Shown here: one piece after another, positions 62,335-64,000 of the stretch
How positions within the stretch are numbered: the first letter of the stretch is position 1
Layout of the letters: each line of letters opens with the position of its first letter
Origin: Clostridium mediterraneense
GTDB lineage: Bacteria > Bacillota > Clostridia > Clostridiales > Clostridiaceae
Direction: 5' to 3'
Assembly (NCBI RefSeq): GCF_900091705.1
Contig: NZ_LT594785.1
Coordinates: 1,094,857 to 1,158,856, forward strand
DNA length: 64,000 nucleotides
Translations under genes and position numbers: made by a program
The notes under the pieces: model-generated
What the model was told of the DNA's origin: nothing
The model's database searches: none
What the model saw: the letters and a program-made list of their open reading frames with translations, nothing else

Positions 62335-63579
62335 ATGGATAGATGGAATTTTGATAATAAAGAGCATATATTAGACAATGGTATGAAAATAATTACAATA
62401 AAAAGAAAAACTAATATCGCAGCTGTAAATATTGGTGTTAATATAGGTTCACTTTTTGAAGATATCACCAAAAAAGGGATATCACATTTTTTAGAACATA
62501 TGATGTTCAAAGGAACTAAAAATAGAGATAATGAAAAATTAAATGAGCAGCTAGAAAATTTAGGTGGAGAATATAATGCATATACAGATAATTCAACTAC
62601 TGTTTATAGTATTAGCTGTTTAGTAGAAGAAATTAAAAATGGTGTAGAGTTACTAGCAGATATGCTTATGAATTCTACTATGGATGAAAAGGAATTAGAA
62701 AAGGAAAAAGGAGTTATATTAGCTGAAATAAGAAGTAGTAAAGATAGTGTAGAAGATTTAAGTTTTAGAAGACTTAATGAATTTTCTTTTTCAAACTCAG
62801 CTTTAAGATATGATGTTTTAGGGCTTGAAGAAACTGTTGCAGGTTTTACTAGCGAAGATTTATTGGATTTTTATAATAAATATTACAGACCTGATAATTC
62901 AACTGCTGTTATTGTAAGTCCATTAGAACATGAAGAAGCTTTTAATATATTAAATGAATCATTTAAAGATTGGAATGGAAAAACAGCAGAAAAAATTGAT
63001 TTAATTAAAGAAAAAAATAATCCCGGTGTATTTACAACTTATAAAAAACAAATAGAGCAAAGTACAATAACTTATTTATATTCTTTAAGTGATATAGAAG
63101 AAAATGATGAAATGGCTCTTAAGATTTTAAGTCATAAGCTTGGTGAAAGTTCAAATTCTATTTTATTTAGAGAACTAAGAGAAAATAGGGGACTTGCTTA
63201 TGATGTATATACATGTTTAGATTTAAGTAGTAATATAAGAGTGATGAATATTTTCACAGCAGTAAGTGAAGAATCAGTAGATGAAACAAAAATAGCTATA
63301 GATGAAGCTATATATGATATAAAAAATGATATTATTAGTTTCGATGATAAAACTTTAGAACTTATGAAAAAGATTCATAAGACAGCAGTATTATCTACAT
63401 TAGAAGATTCTTCAGAACTTTGCAGTTATGTTTTAAATCAGAGTTTAGAGGGACTTTCTATAGATGAGTTTATAAATGATATGGATAAACTAAAATCTTT
63501 AAGGAAGGAGGATATAACAAGAGTTGCTAATAAATATTTAGTAAATCCTACAGTTCATATATTAAAGTCAGAGGAGTAA
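62335..63579 (+). CDS. M16-family zinc peptidase (insulinase/processing-peptidase type)
   Basis: 414 residues from ATG 62335; GGGAGAAG precedes it, and the in-frame TTG 62320 contains the same site. The inverted zinc motif H51-F-L-E54-H55 is followed by the third ligand E131, 76 residues on, the usual spacing for active M16 enzymes. A C-terminal inactive-like half with RELRENRGLAYDVY holds the Arg/Tyr pair. Members degrade or process small proteins and peptides. No signal peptide is present, so it acts in the cytoplasm. recX begins 3 bases after its stop. Confidence 0.93.
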   Translation: MDRWNFDNKEHILDNGMKIITIKRKTNIAAVNIGVNIGSLFEDITKKGISHFLEHMMFKGTKNRDNEKLNEQLENLGGEYNAYTDNSTTVYSISCLVEEIKNGVELLADMLMNSTMDEKELEKEKGVILAEIRSSKDSVEDLSFRRLNEFSFSNSALRYDVLGLEETVAGFTSEDLLDFYNKYYRPDNSTAVIVSPLEHEEAFNILNESFKDWNGKTAEKIDLIKEKNNPGVFTTYKKQIEQSTITYLYSLSDIEENDEMALKILSHKLGESSNSILFRELRENRGLAYDVYTCLDLSSNIRVMNIFTAVSEESVDETKIAIDEAIYDIKNDIISFDDKTLELMKKIHKTAVLSTLEDSSELCSYVLNQSLEGLSIDEFINDMDKLKSLRKEDITRVANKYLVNPTVHILKSEE

Positions 63580-63582
63580 TTT

Positions 63583-64000
63583 ATGAATAAGATTACAGAT
63601 ATAGAAGTACAAAAAAGAAATAAGGATAGAGTTAATATTTATATAGATGGTGAATTTACATTTGCTTGTGATGCTGAATTTGTTTATAAAGAAAAATTAA
63701 AAACAAATCAGATAATAGATATAGAAAAAATAAAAAGGATTCTTATAGAAGATGAAATAAAAAAATGTAAATCAACAGCTCTTAGAATTATAGAGAGAAA
63801 TTATAAATCAGAAAAAGAAGTTTATGATAAGCTTTTAGAAAAAGGTTATGATCAAGAGGTTATATATATTGCTTTAGAGTTTTTAAAAAATTACAATTAT
63901 TTAGATGATGCAAGATATGCAAAAATGTATATAAAAGATAGATTAAGAACTCAAGGAGCTAATAAAATAAAGTATGACCTTATTAGAAAAGGCATAAATG
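63583..64000 (+). CDS. recX: Regulatory protein RecX, 5' part
   Basis: 139 codons to the window edge, without a stop. GAGGAG at the end of the M16 gene gives the start at ATG 63583. [39 protein letters not shown] and [18 protein letters not shown] are the helical repeats of RecX, and the N-terminal extension of about 60 residues is usual in clostridia. RecX binds and limits RecA filaments. The short gap to the M16 gene implies an operon. Confidence 0.92.
   Translation, partial: MNKITDIEVQKRNKDRVNIYIDGEFTFACDAEFVYKEKLKTNQIIDIEKIKRILIEDEIKKCKSTALRIIERNYKSEKEVYDKLLEKGYDQEVIYIALEFLKNYNYLDDARYAKMYIKDRLRTQGANKIKYDLIRKGIN

Noticed and set aside
1..64000. rRNA, tRNA and intact insertion sequences
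   Set aside because: None found by eye: no CCA-ended cloverleaf-like GC-rich segments, no transposase with DDE motif and no flanking inverted repeats.

Overview
The window is low-GC Firmicute DNA with strongly AT-biased codon use (AGA for Arg, TTA for Leu), strong GGAGG-type ribosome binding sites and many GTG/TTG starts. Gene content and order (ruvAB-queA-tgt-yajC-scfA-scfB-secDF, apt-relA-dtd, hemZ-hisS-aspS, a sporulation gene, a GH85 endoglycosidase, mprF, a pyrophosphate-driven pump) point to a Clostridium, most likely Clostridium perfringens. That species call is inference from recognised genes, not a database result.

Layout. 1-5.3 kb: end of an AGCS amino-acid symporter, the bifunctional penicillin-binding protein PbpA, sporulation protein YunB, a small membrane protein and hpt. 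5.3-11.7 kb: hflX with an extra N-terminal JAMM-like domain, an acidic orphan, a translationally coupled set (nucleotidyltransferase, MocR-type regulator, YigZ) and yebC. 11.7-16 kb: an accessory patch between yebC and a radical SAM gene. It holds a recombinase-like remnant, an AbiH abortive-infection gene, a decayed copy of the 3' end of guaA, a two-gene cassette (three-helix membrane protein plus TIR-like DUF1863 protein) with foreign codon use, and a truncated, frameshifted DUF2357-type nuclease gene. It looks like a worn defence island. 16-36.3 kb: mostly core genes for Holliday-junction processing, queuosine tRNA modification, protein export with the SCIFF peptide and its maturase, a catalytically dead RecJ-like gene where recJ normally sits, (p)ppGpp metabolism, HemZ and two tRNA synthetases. 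36.4-45.5 kb: a CsoR-like repressor, a split ThrE exporter, glyA, mprF, a YbaK-type deacylase, a dipeptidase and a short-chain dehydrogenase. 45.5-57.9 kb: a GH85 lipoprotein, an S66 carboxypeptidase, a cyclophilin lipoprotein, exonuclease III, ldh with a complex upstream region, a ClC channel, a MATE exporter with divergent MerR regulator, and a short DUF262 gene. 58-64 kb: a K+-dependent membrane pyrophosphatase, a two-component system, an M16 peptidase and the start of recX.

Genes are separated by clear intrinsic terminators, several shared by convergent genes, and many have recognisable sigma-A promoters (TTGNNN, 17 bp, TATAAT). I saw no rRNA, tRNA, CRISPR array or intact insertion sequence. 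The best candidates for something undescribed are the membrane-protein/TIR-like pair at 13.5-14.6 kb, the dead RecJ at 26.9 kb, the five-cysteine SCIFF peptide at 22.9 kb and the guaA scar at 13.0 kb.
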